From NCBI RefSeq assembly GCF_033568475.1, contig NC_133121.1, forward strand, positions 134,758,375 through 134,822,374: DNA of 64,000 nucleotides, given 5' to 3'. Position numbers and translations under genes: made by a program. The notes under the pieces were generated by a model, which did not search any database, was not told the origin of the DNA, and saw only the letters and a list, made by a program, of their open reading frames with translations. This stretch comes from Henckelia pumila (taxonomy: Eukaryota; Streptophyta; Magnoliopsida; Lamiales; Gesneriaceae). Shown piece by piece: positions 31,701-42,673 of this stretch. Every line of letters starts with the position of its first letter. Position 1 is the first letter of the stretch.

Positions 31701-33427
31701 TACAAAACTTGTCGATAGGTGACACTGCTTTATTACCTTTTAAGCATACTTCAGAAAGAGAAATCATGAGAGAATGCTTGCGGCATCTCAAGCTTCGAAA
31801 CAAGGTATCTGAACCTATAGCTTACTCATTAATTTGTTACGGCTCAGTTTTGCATTTTATATTTTTCTGTAATCATCTTTTAAGCTTTTAACTTTTAAGA
31901 GATGCAAAGTAGTCCTGCAATTGTTTTTTTCTGCGCCCGAGGATGTTTTTGGATAGAATTACGATGGTCTCAAAAATATTAAAACCCTCGACAGTTTTTA
32001 CTCTAACCTCGTGAAGTTCATCTCATCACCTATATTTATTGAGTTTCAGGCGACTCTGCCAAAACATCCTATTTTCAGACTATAATCTTTGTATCTGCAA
32101 GAGACTGGTCTGTTTCATTCTGGACCACTACAATATGCACCTATTACAATTTACAACCAACTCATTATACACATTTCAAAGGACCGGCAAATGATCGAGA
32201 AATTTTTGCCAACTTTATCCGGATTTCTTATCTTATAAACAGGAACAGTAGAAGGATGCCACTTGAAGAAAGATTCATCCATTTTATTCCATGCCTTCAA
32301 CTGGTTTTATTTAGTTTAATGATGACATGTAATAACACGGAAAGTGTTGCTGCATGCCCCGTTTTTCTATCAGGATAATAATGATTTTTGTCAGTGATCA
32401 AGAAATTTGCAAGGCGAAATAAGTGATAAACCAAATGTGCTAGCAACTTTGATTATATAATTTTGTTAAAAGTTCTTTATATTTCTTTCCATGTTTATGA
32501 CATTTAAATATTCTGGATTACATGCATACTGTTGAGTTGAATAGTTGATTCACTCGCTGGTCAATGTTATTTTTTTCGGGGGTGGGAAAATACAACCATA
32601 TAACGTATCTGCCCGAGGTCAGCAGGAATCGAACCTGAGACCAAAGGGTCTCAGGGCCTCAACCTTAGCCATTGGCTAAGGCCTCATCGGCGTTGGTGTT
32701 GTTCTTTTAGTATTTGCAAACTTCTGGGATTTTTTCATTGGAAGAAAAGATAAGGTGGATCTAATGTTGAGAGTGAACTTTATTTGCCTCTCTATTTGTA
32801 AAATCATCAAAAAATGTCATGTCTGTGGATAATGTACCCTTCCCCCACCCCACCCCCCCTCCCCCTAATATCATATCCGATCTCGTGTCCTCCTTTTGTT
32901 ACCTTAACGTCTTTTATGTAATATGACGTCCTAGCCATTTGATATGATATGATAGGAAGATAATGCTAAAGCCATAAAGGCCTTCCACACTCTCTTCATT
33001 TACGTGAGAAATGTTGTCAACAATCCCGATGAAGAAAAGTTCAGGAAGATCCGCATCAAGAACGCAGCATTCCAGGTTAGGCGTGTTCTGTCGAACACAT
33101 GCATGCATATAAAAGAACGATGTTCAGATTATTTCACTTTACAAGCCATCCAGTTATCCAAAGCACAACGCGAGTCCACTGGTAATAACCTTGAATCAAG
33201 TTTCTTGACCTCTAAATCAGCGTCGTTTCTTCACTTTTTAACAGGACAGAGTTGGTAAATTCGAGGAAGGTATCAAGTTCCTTCAACTCTGCGGGTTTGA
33301 GATAGTCGAGGGAGGCAAGTTTTTGTGCCTGGCCCGAGAAAATGTTCACATGGACAGATTAAAAATAGCTGGGAACGAGTTGCAGAATGCTCTAACGAAC
33401 CCTTTCTTTGGACTCCTGTCTACATAA
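28757..33427 (+). CDS. UBA- and PUB-domain protein
   Basis: Nine coding exons with consistent phases: 28757-28850, 29574-29650, 30127-30206, 30358-30418, 31070-31137, 31237-31318, 31631-31804, 32956-33075, 33245-33427; 312 aa. Residues about 8-45 form a UBA domain ([19 protein letters not shown]... AINWIIDH), which binds ubiquitin. Residues about 80-155 are a charged, probably coiled-coil segment ([17 protein letters not shown]). Residues about 200-300 form a PUB domain ([17 protein letters not shown]... [14 protein letters not shown]), a fold that docks on the C-terminal tail of the AAA ATPase CDC48/p97. The architecture matches a plant UBA/TS-N-annotated family (Arabidopsis At1g04850 type), so an adaptor linking ubiquitylated proteins to CDC48 is inferred. 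The start is the first of four in-frame ATGs in a GAAATG repeat. Intron 8 carries a SINE. Confidence 0.88.
32569..32698 (-). mobile_element. tRNA-derived SINE in intron 8 of the UBA/PUB gene
   Basis: On the minus strand the order is an A-box-like TAGCCAATGG (32678-32669), a B box GGTTCGATTCC (32635-32625), and a tail ending in an A-rich run (32579-32569). The box spacing of about 35-45 bp fits a pol III promoter. Flanks TGTTATTTTTT (left) and TGTTGTTCTTTT (right) may be a diverged target duplication. No cloverleaf with an anticodon arm can be folded convincingly, so it is a SINE rather than a tRNA gene. Confidence 0.7.
32838..32866 (-). other. G-rich tract on the template strand of intron 8
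   Basis: CCCTTCCCCCACCCCACCCCCCCTCCCCC on the plus strand, so the minus strand has five runs of three or more G separated by one or two bases, enough for a G-quadruplex. It lies about 90 bp upstream of exon 8's intron acceptor (32955). Confidence 0.7.
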
Positions 33428-34440
33428 GATTCGCCTTGATTTCCTGTTCAATTGAAATGTGAAACTGTTTCTTGTGTACAGATGAAATCTGCAGATTGTT
33501 TGATGTAATTCATACATTCTTCTCTTCTTGCCGAGAGTCTCAAGAAATCGAAAATTATGAAAAGCTTGGTAGATGGACAATAAAAGAAAAAATATTTAAC
33601 ATTTAAAATAAAGTATATAAAATATGACCCATTGCAGAAGATAACTAGAATTACTTCTCTGTTTTTCAATTTTCCATTCTTACTACAATAAAGCAATACG
33701 CTTGGGAGCAAGATCTATTTTAAATTCAGTTGAACAATAGATGAAAGTATCTATATTACTACGGTATGTGTTATTAAGTGCATATAATTTTTACGATAGA
33801 AATTAAAATATTTAAGAATATCATAATATTATTCTCATTTTTAAATCTGATTTATTATTACATTCATTAATTTTTGAATAAATATATTTTGTGAAATGGT
33901 TTTACGGATATAATAAGAAAATAATATTATTGACATAAAAAAAATAATGTCTTTCATATGTGATCCAAAAAAAAAAATTCTTATCACAAATTGATACGTA
34001 TACTCTCTCGCGAACTTTTGTGTTAACTTTTTTGCAAGTTCTAAAATCAGTTTCTTATTCAGATTATCATAACTCATCAATATAATCATTTTTCTTACCT
34101 TTCAGAATATAAAAATCTAAAATTTTCCATTCGTCTTCTCTGTATTTTGTATATTTGACGCGACATATCTCGTCAATATAAAAATTATAATTCATAACAT
34201 GTAGAGAGTTAATATCATTATTGAAATTTTCAATAATAATAGTAACAATAATAATATGAATTTCAATTATTTTTTTTTTAAAAAAATAAATAAAAGAAAA
34301 AACATAAAACCCGGTTCGAGCCGGTTTCCGTTTCCCTTCTACATTACAGCGCAGAGACGCAGAGTTGAGACATCAGCACTCTTCCCTGCAAAATCATTAA
34401 CCACAGACTACAATCTCCCCGCAGGCTCGCGAAATCATTT
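33428..34440. other. Intergenic region between the two plus-strand genes
   Basis: The first part is the 3' untranslated region of the UBA/PUB gene with a possible poly(A) signal AATAAA near 33579. The rest is AT-rich with no gene and should contain the promoter of the SAM-domain gene. Confidence 0.6.
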
Positions 34441-34463
34441 GTTAGGGTTAGGGTTAGGGTTTG
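34441..34463 (+). promoter_or_regulatory. Telobox-like TTAGGG cluster upstream of the SAM gene
   Basis: GTTAGGGTTAGGGTTAGGGTT lies 50-72 bases before the ATG. On the other strand this gives overlapping AACCCTAA teloboxes, known in plant promoters and first-exon regions of growth-related genes and bound by telomere-repeat-binding factors. Confidence 0.65.
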
Positions 34464-34512
34464 GTTCCTTTTGCTGTGGCATAACGACAGCGAACTGGGC
34501 TGTAGCCTCACC

Positions 34513-37418
34513 ATGTACGCTGATCAAGTCGAGGCTCAATCCAATAGGTCAATTAGAGAGCGACTTAACGGAGCTACCACCGCAGATTCTGGTCGTCGGG
34601 TACCAGTTCCCCGCAAGAGGTTAACCTCCTCCCCGTTCGATACGTTTGCTTGCGTCGCTTCGCTGAATATTATATTATTTTTCTAGGTTATGTTGTGTGC
34701 TTCTGCTTTTGACAGAGATGAATTGCTTTTCGTGTCTCTATACGCTGATCTGATGCTTCATTTGTTGTTCTATTTTTTTATTTCCAATTTTTATGCTGTG
34801 AAGCTAGTTTTACTCGTTTGGTTTAACTGCAACTGACTATTAGATGTTATAATTTGAGAATGCTTCTTTTTTGGTTGGAAGAAAATTATGTGAAGCCCTG
34901 GTTTCCTACCGTGTTGGTATAAAAGTTTACAGAAACCAATGGTAGTCTGCGATAGAATTGTTATCTGCCAGGCCTTTGGGGTTGAAACTTAAGATGGGTT
35001 TTTTTTAGGAACCCCTTTCTTCGTTGCATTTTGTTATCATTTAAAGAGCTGCTGGTATATTCACATTTGATGATAAATGCAGACATTTTTACATGTGGGA
35101 GAAGTATCCAGAAGATAACAAAATCAATGCTCTCTCTTTCTTTGAGAATATAGACCCTTTATTTTAGCAGACTCTGAATTTTCATGCAGGCAAAGAGAAG
35201 ATGATGACAAATGGGAACATGATCTTTTTGAAGATGGTGGTGGACCTCAAGTCTCAAGTATGGAGCTTTGTAGTAAAGTGCTATTAAATATGATGTTTTG
35301 CATATATGTTTCATAATATATATTATTAACTCAACCCTTGCATTTATGGGCTCAATAGATCGCCGGATAGGTCATAAAGATCTTCGTTTGAAGCTCCAAA
35401 GGAAGAATATGGAACGAGCTACTCAAAATGTGCGGGGATCTATTACAGGAGTCACAAGGGATTTACGTGAGAAACTCTCTGGTACATCATATTCTCGGCC
35501 TGTTGAGCTCGAGCCTCCTCCAGTGAGACCAAAACCAATTGAAGTCGCTAAACCTACCAGGAGAAGTGCCATTGCTGAAGCTGCCCCTGTTTCAGAAGCC
35601 AAGAAAGTTGCTAGCGCTGTACCCAAGAAGAAGGCAAAACAAATGGTTGGAAAAGTACCATCATCTCTTTTCTGATATATGTTTCCTGTCATGAAAACTT
35701 TTCCCTCATCCACTCTCGCCTGGGAGAAATATTGGAAATGCTGATTAAACCCCCTGCAGCAATGTGTTTCACCACCTTAAATTTGCATGCAGGTTGAGTC
35801 GGTGGATAACTTCCTACAGTCCCTTGGCCTCGAGAAATATTCAATTACTTTTCAGGCAGAAGAAGTAAGTTGGCTTATTGTTTCAGTTTGATATTCTCCG
35901 TAGATAATGTTTTCAGAATGTTACCATTATGCATGGTTTGCTTTATTTTGACAGGTTGATATGACAGCCCTCACACATATGAGTGATGAAGATCTTAAAG
36001 CTTTGGGAATACCGATGGTCGGTGCTGACTCATTGGTTATTTTGCTTTGTTGATTAACTTCATGTCTTTTATGTATTTGTTATGGAATTTTCTTCTGATC
36101 AGAAATAATGATATATAATATTAGATTGTGAAAAAAAGAGGGATAATTACAAAAAGCGGACCGTAGGTCCATGCAAGATAAGGAATAGCTCCTTTTCATG
36201 TAGAATTTAAAGTTTGATAAGAGATAGCTCCTTCTTCCTTAGGATGCTAAACACATTTTTTCCCATCTGTCTGTCTATCTTATCATAGACATCAGTGCTA
36301 AAGCCTTATTTGTGGCAATCATACCTTGCCCAACTGACATTAATTCAATGACCATACACAAATTCATCTTCAGATGTGTGCATGAAATTTGATCTACCTT
36401 GTGTTTGGCATATCCTGAACTTCCTGAAATAATTTTTGTCATCCAACTCCAAATTAGCCAGACCTCATCTCTATATTTGGAACCAGCTATAGGCACCATG
36501 TTCTTTCAATATCTACATCGGATTATAGAACCATCTTGTCGCTCTAAAATATACTTTCTGATGTAGAACCAGACAGGAGTTTAACTGAAGGCTAACAAAA
36601 TCTCTGTAGAGAAATATATATTCCTTGTCGTGACATTGCGATACTTCATGTTTCTGGTTGGAGTCTGGGTCCTTGTGGCGCATGGTGTAAAATCAATAGC
36701 ACGGCATGCGAGTTTCGTTGAAGTAAATTGACTCTGTGGTTAATCTGTGAGTAACTTGAGAAGACAATTGAATATAGATGCCTGTTTGAGTAATGCATTG
36801 TCAAGTCGATTGTAGGTTCTAGCTTTCGTGAGCTGACCTCATGGAGTAAATAGCCTCTTTAATTAATCTTTGAACTTCACTTGATTGGACAAATAATATG
36901 CTGGATTGTGGAAATAAAACTTTGATCAATTGTTGGTTAACCTGTAGCTCCATTGACAGGATTGACTTCTCGACATATCTCGTAGTATGCACATATTTCC
37001 TTTCCTGGGAGGGCATTCATTTCATGTATTCAAGCGTTGAAAAATTTGTCGGGTTGGCCTTTATGAGGGTGATAAAGGGCTATGATATTAATACTTAGGT
37101 ATAATTAAAAGCTCTACGATAAGTGATGAATTCACAGAGAATGGGAAAGGAGTTTCTGTTGACAATTCTCATGTATAAAAGTTGCTGCATCTGTTGTGTT
37201 TTTTCCATCTTTCCATGTTCCCTAAACACAATGATAAACCACTCCCTTCTACCCATCTCTTGCATAAATGTATCAGAAATGATTTAGTCAAGGACTGAAC
37301 AATGCAACTGTAACATTGTTATTCTTGAAGAATATTTGTAGTCCAACTTAGTGGTTTGCTATTGATTTTTCAGGGTCCAAGAAAGAAAATTCTTCTTGCC
37401 TTGGAGGCAAAAGTCTAA
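34513..37418 (+). CDS. SAM-domain protein
   Basis: Six exons with consistent phases: 34513-34619, 35190-35257, 35359-35645, 35793-35864, 35955-36017, 37374-37418; 213 aa. The N-terminal half is basic and proline-rich (RLKLQRKN, PPPVRPKP) with no recognised domain. The C-terminal residues about 155-213 form a sterile alpha motif (VDNFLQSLGLEKYS... MTALTHMSDEDLKALGI... GPRKKILLALEAK), a helical domain for protein-protein oligomerisation. Length and layout resemble the conserved plant SAM family that includes Arabidopsis At3g07760/At5g48680 and, as far as I recall, the WEEP/EGT2 gravitropism genes; orthology is inferred, not shown. Intron 5 is long (1.36 kb) and its donor is GTCGGT. Read-through into intron 3 gives a stop at 35673-35675, before the SAM domain. 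Confidence 0.88.
36018..37373 (+). other. Long intron 5 of the SAM gene
   Basis: 1.36 kb between the exon ending ACCGATG and the exon starting GGTCCAAG. Open frames inside it on both strands are short and lack recognisable domains; no transposon ends are visible. Confidence 0.6.
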
Positions 37419-37899
37419 TGTCTGGGTAGGACTGATAATTCATTGGCGTACTAGACTTTTAATCATACAAAATGTCGACCGTCTTTTGCAGTCCAGAAGT
37501 TTGATTAATGTATGTTATCGGGTCATCGAATCGTTTCGAGTAATTTCAAGCTGTATTGCATTTACTTGCGGTTGTGGTTCGACATAGATGATAAGTTGGT
37601 GAATGAGTTGCTTTGTCTATTTCAGTTGATTCCTTGATCCTTTTTGTGTGAAAACATCGACGGTCGAAGTGTTATTCTATTTTCATGAATCAATCAATAT
37701 ACACTTTGACGTCAAGTGTTTTTTAGGAAAACCGTACTATCTCAAAATATTTCCTGTTCTTGGCAACTTGAGTTCGGTGAACGTGAGCAGTTAGTCAACC
37801 AAAGTCAGCCTAATTCTTTCTTTTCTTTTCTTTTTATGGTTTTGTTTTGTTACAGGATTTCAAAACTACTTGTTCTCAATTTTAATTTGGACTAATTCA
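37419..37899. other. 3' flank of the SAM gene
   Basis: Presumed 3' untranslated region and intergenic DNA; no further feature seen. Confidence 0.5.
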
Positions 37900-38363
37900 T
37901 AATATTTACTTTATATATATATATGAAAAAACTTTCTTCTTTAAGAAAAAACGTTCACTTTTTTTATATATACATTTAAAAAAATTAAATTTATAAATCA
38001 AATTTCACATTTTATAAAAAAAATTCACTCAATTGTGTGTTTATTCATAAATGACGATGCCTATTTATATAATTTCATTTGAGAAAAGTTCAAAAATACA
38101 CATTTTATAATTTTACTATTTACACGTTTTATTTTTAATATTTTCAACTCTTATTTTCAACACTCCCTCCTGTGGTGGTGATCGTAATACAATGATTGTC
38201 TTCATTACGTGTTTTTTATACTGCTTCATTAAAAATTTAACTAGAAAAAACTGATTGGGATAAAAATCATAGTAAAAAAAAAGAGTGCAGTCACGTAAAC
38301 TCCCCTCATGTTAACACGAACTATTATTCACACATTTCGTAGATTGGACATCTAAATGATATA

Positions 38364-38622
38364 CTCCCTCCATCCCATATATATTGTCCTCTTTGGATTT
38401 TCACACAGATTAAGGAAAATGTATTGGAAAATCAAATTTTATATAAACTTCCTATTTTATCCCTATTCAATGTATTAAAAATTGATTGCACAATTTTCAA
38501 GGTGTAGTTAATAAGTGTATATTAGTAAAGAAGTGTAAAAAAATATTACTAAATATGGTATATGACTATATATTTGGGACAAACAAAAAAAAACGTGGAC
38601 AATATAATTGGGACGGATAGAG
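38364..38622. mobile_element. Stowaway-type MITE (Tc1/mariner), 259 bp
   Basis: Ends CTCCCTCCATCCCATATATATTG and its complement CAATATAATTGGGACGGATAGAG, flanked by TA on both sides (38362-38363, 38623-38624). CTCCCTCCGTCCC is the hallmark terminal sequence of Stowaway elements. It sits inside the 3' end of the copia remnant. Confidence 0.92.
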
Positions 38623-38624
38623 TA

Positions 38625-39123
38625 TATGTTTTCTGAATATTGTCATAGGAAGTGCCTTTGTGAAGAGATCTGATGAGTTTTCATTTGATTGAATGTAACG
38701 AATATCAATATTTTTATTCTTCTCAAACTCTTGGGTGAATGCGAAGAACTTAGGGGAAATATGTTTAGTTATGTCGCTTATGATATATCATTCTTTCATT
38801 TGAGTAACACATGCAACATTATCTTCGTATAATGTCATAGGCTTCTTGTCGAATGATAACCCGTACAAGATTTGGATATGTTGGGTCATTGATTTTAGCC
38901 ACACACATTCACGGCTTGCTTCCTGTAGTGTAATAATCTCGGCGTGATTTGATGATGTTATTACAAGTGTTTGTCTCTGTGAACGCCAAGAAATTGCAGT
39001 GCTCCCACGAGTAAATACATATCCGACTTTGGAACGTGTCTTATGTGGATCAGATAAGTATCCAGCATAACCAATTATACTTTGATTGGTATCTTTTGAA
39101 TATAAAAATCCCAAATATGTCAT
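38625..39123 (-). pseudogene. copia RNase H fragment
   Basis: Contains GYAGYLSDPHKTRSKVGYVF, AISWRSQRQTL, SSNHAEIITLQEASRE and LYEDNVACV, the conserved blocks of copia RNase H, followed after a stop at 38787 by TKHISPKFF and SDLFTKALP. At least two stops and the loss of everything upstream make it non-functional. Confidence 0.88.
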
Positions 39124-39302
39124 TTATCGTAGACGTCAGCTCGACATCAGCACTGAATTTGTGCCACGTCAGCTCCACGTCGGAAAAATGACTAAAATTG
39201 CCAAAAAAAAATAAAGATAGCGGACCAAAACTAAAATCTGAAAATATAAAGGACTGAAATCGCAAAGTGACAAGCATACAGGACCAAAAAAGCAATTTTT
39301 TC
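39124..39302. other. Unclassified repeat-like segment
   Basis: GACGTCAGCTCGACATCAGC... GTGCCACGTCAGCTCCACGTC followed by phrases such as AAAATTGCC, GACCAAAACTAAAATCTG, GGACTGAAATCGC. This composition is typical of dispersed plant intergenic repeats, but ends cannot be defined. Confidence 0.4.
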
Positions 39303-40843
39303 CATAATATATTAATAATCTAGGTTTTCATAATTGGACCAATAATAAAAGATGGAGTCACCCTTCAACTAGTCAACTTTGTTTAATCTATAATATTATA
39401 TTATTCGAATTTGCAATAGTGATTCAATTTTAAATGATTTATTGACGCAGTCCGCCATAATCGAATAAAATATAATTTTTGCTCTCTTGTTTTTATTTTT
39501 AAACTCAATCCCTGTCAATAACCGTTTCGGTTAATCTTTTAAAATAGTTCAACCGGTTCAACATATTCAATATTATATTAAATATATTTAAAATTTTAAA
39601 TAAGTTTATAAATAATAAAAATATATATTTAAAATCCAAATAATATGATACATATAATCATAATATGAAATATAATATATTTTTTAGAAATAAAATATAA
39701 ATTAAAATATGCTCAAATGTAAAACAACATTTCTAAAAATTTTTAAAATCTAAATAATCATATATATATTTAACCAAAAATAAAATTTTAAATAAAATAA
39801 ATATGATTTTTTTCAAAAAAATAAAATAAAAAATAAAACAAGAAAAAATAAAAATCTAAAAGACAATTAATTTTGACTGTTAAAATATCTTATTGACTTG
39901 ATCGGACCGGACTATCACCGGTTCTCAGTCAAAATTGGTTGGTCTGATCCGATTTAAATTGATAACAACCAAGAGTTTACGAAAATTTTATTGAAAAATT
40001 TAATTAATAGTTTCAAAATTTTAAATAATTTTATAATAATATTACTCAAATTAAGACCTTTATTTTGACAGAATTTTGGGATGTGTAACCCCAAATTCTC
40101 ACAATAATTTGTGAGAATTCAGCTTTGAGAGTCTAATAATATTTATTTTTCATATAAAATTATTTAATTTTTTCTATCAATTTTTTTTACTTGTTTGAAA
40201 TTTAATGATTTTAATTTTATTTCATTTCGATTATCAAACAGGTTGTATTTGGAGTTAATTCGACCTATACGTTTTTTAAAAAATAATAATTTTTTTAGAA
40301 TGTGATATTTTCTTGCATCTTTTCCAAAAAATATTTATTTTAATTTATTTGAATTATATTTTTAGTTATATATGTAGATATATGATTATTTTGATTTAAA
40401 ATATTATTTTAATAGTATTTTAGTTTATTTTGATTTATTTGTTGTTGCTTAAATTTTAAACTAATATATATTTTTATTTTTAAACATTTATAATCTTTAA
40501 AATTTTAAATATTTTATCTAATATATATAATTTTATATAATATAGTGGTTTTCCGGGATTCCAATTCAATCGAACGGAACGATTGACTGTTTTTTCAAAA
40601 ATCAACCGATGAGTTTTATTATTAATCTTATTATATATGAAAGTACTATAAATTAATTTATTAGTTTCTGTTTTAAAATTTAAAAATGTATTTTATATAT
40701 TTAATCATTTTTTTATCAATATTAATAGTTGAATTGTGCCTTAAAATCAAAAGGTTTATAAATTTAAAAATTATTAATTTCGTATGATTAGCTTGGGTCC
40801 TTTTTTGGTTCTGAATCTTCTGACACAAGCATATGAGTTGGGG

Positions 40844-40852
40844 TTTATAAAA
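40844..40852. other. Empty insertion site in the paralogous segment
   Basis: GGGG-TTTATAAAA-TGGGG. The A2 counterpart has TTTATAAAA at 48054-48062 and again at 55627-55635 with 7,564 bp between. This fixes the exact insertion limits without any outside data. Confidence 0.93.
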
Positions 40853-41620
40853 TGGGGTGTAGGACCTTTCTTAGTTATACATTTTTTAAAAATTTATATT
40901 TGTTATATTTGTTTAAATGATTTTAAAATTATAATAATTATTTAAAAAACCCCAAATTGAACCATCACGTAATAACTACTAGTAATTTTTTTTTCAAATT
41001 TAAACTGAATTGGAGAAAAAATTTCTAAATCATATATATGTTGTATAAAATAAAATAAAAATTATAAATAATGGATCGATTTGAATAAATTTAAAAAACA
41101 ATTATCAATCTTTACTACTTTAAATAGAAGATAAAGCCCATTTTTATTGTTTGCAAGGGTAGTGTATTTAAGCCCAGTTTATTACTAGTAAAAGCTTTAA
41201 GGTAAACATATTATTGAGTCCGCACTCCACACTGTTCAGAGGAATTTATTTGCATTTTTAACTCTGGTAATCTATAATTATTTTTTGTTTTTTTATCATG
41301 CTTAATTTCCCCACTTATCCTTGAATTTTGTGCCAAATTTGTCCGAACTTCAAAACGCTGACCCTCATATCTCTCTAACTCATATTACCAAAATAAATTA
41401 TTAAGTTTTTTAGTAATGTGAAGTTTTTTGGACATCTATTTTATCAAATTTGTTATTAGTAAAAGTTAATTTTGAAAAAAGATTTAAAATATTCCAAAAA
41501 GTAAATTTTAAATATAAATAAAAGTCGATAGATGACGAAAGTGAAAATGAAAGTGATTGCATGTTAGTTCATACATGTGACGCCAAAAGTCAAAACACAC
41601 ACGTGAATTACTACTTGTTA

Positions 41621-42441
41621 AGGCCATGTACAATGGCCGAAGATGTGGAGCGATCAAGCCCACATCATCTCTCGCCCCCTTCAAGGGTAAAGAATGTTAT
41701 CCGCACAGAGACCTGATGCCCTTTCTTTTATTTTTTTAAATTTTTTTGTAAAAATTTATCAAGAGACTTTCTTCTTTTTTATTTTTTTTAATTTTTTTTA
41801 AATTGCATGGTCAGATTAATCTGGCCATTCGAGATCCAACGGTCCAGATTAATCTGGCCGTTTTAAATTATTAAAAATAATTTAAAAATATTTTTAAAAT
41901 ACAATTTATAATAATATAATTTTAAATTAAATATAAAAGAGTGGATGAGATGATTTGCCTATTGTAGATCAATGGTCAATATTATTTTAGCATTCAATAT
42001 CTGGAGTTTTAATGGAGATAAATAATTAATAATCTTTTTTTCTCTTAATTACGTGTGTGATTTTTAAAATTATGTTTTGAAATTAAAGTGTAAGCTTTTA
42101 AATTTTAATTATGTGTAATATAAAATTTTAAATATGAAATTTTATTGTGTTGAATTATCCATATATGTAATGAAATAAAAATTTATTTTTGTATTTCTTA
42201 ATTTTTTGTAATATTTAAAATTTAATTATGTGTAATTTTAATTTTTTTTAATTGTGCAAATTTATTTTGTGTTTCAATAAAAATATATTTAATAGAATAA
42301 AAAATTAATATTTCAACATCCTCTCTACAACATCATCTCACCCTCGCAGAACCAAGCAATGAAGTCTTCATCGTTGACATCATCATACAATGAATTTACC
42401 AACTTCATCTCACCAACATCATCTCACCATTGAACATGCTC
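41621..42441. mobile_element. Tourist-like (PIF/Harbinger) element in A1, 821 bp
   Basis: Ends AGGCCATGTACAATGG and, in reverse complement, GAGCATGTTCAATGG, flanked by TTA (41618-41620 and 42442-42444). TTA duplication and such ends fit PIF/Harbinger MITEs. It holds a hairpin region around 41810-41862 (GGTCAGATTAATCTGGCC and relatives). The same element is present in A2, so it predates the duplication. Confidence 0.75.
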
Positions 42442-42673
42442 TTATTAGAGTGTCAATGGGGCGGGTCGGGGATGGGGATGCCTTCCCCTTCCTCATCCTC
42501 GTCCCCGGGCACATGCATCCCCCTTTGCAGACTTGCCTGCTGGCTGTTTTCGCCCTTGATCCATGTCTTTATATAAGGCTGTCACTACTGGTCTAAATCT
42601 TTATGTAAATCATCTCTTACGTTCAAATTTATTTGGTGCTCATTTTTCTGTTTTTCGAAAATGCATTTTCTTT

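Larger units (their letters stand above)
37900..39123 (-). mobile_element. Ty1/copia 3'-end remnant
   Basis: On the minus strand: RNase H (39123-38625), a short tail split by a Stowaway MITE, a polypurine tract CCACAGGAGGGAG (38175-38163), then an LTR starting TGTTGAAAATAAG at 38162 and running to roughly 37900, where its end is not clear. No RT, integrase or gag is present, so this is a 5'-truncated copy. The RNase H style differs from the copia at 1021-3809, so it belongs to another lineage. Confidence 0.75.

Noticed and set aside
32625..32678. Functional tRNA gene
   Set aside because: Has A- and B-box-like motifs but no acceptor stem or anticodon arm that folds; a SINE fits better.
34441..34463. 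Interstitial telomere from a chromosome fusion
   Set aside because: Only three to four units at a gene leader; a telobox promoter element is the simpler reading.
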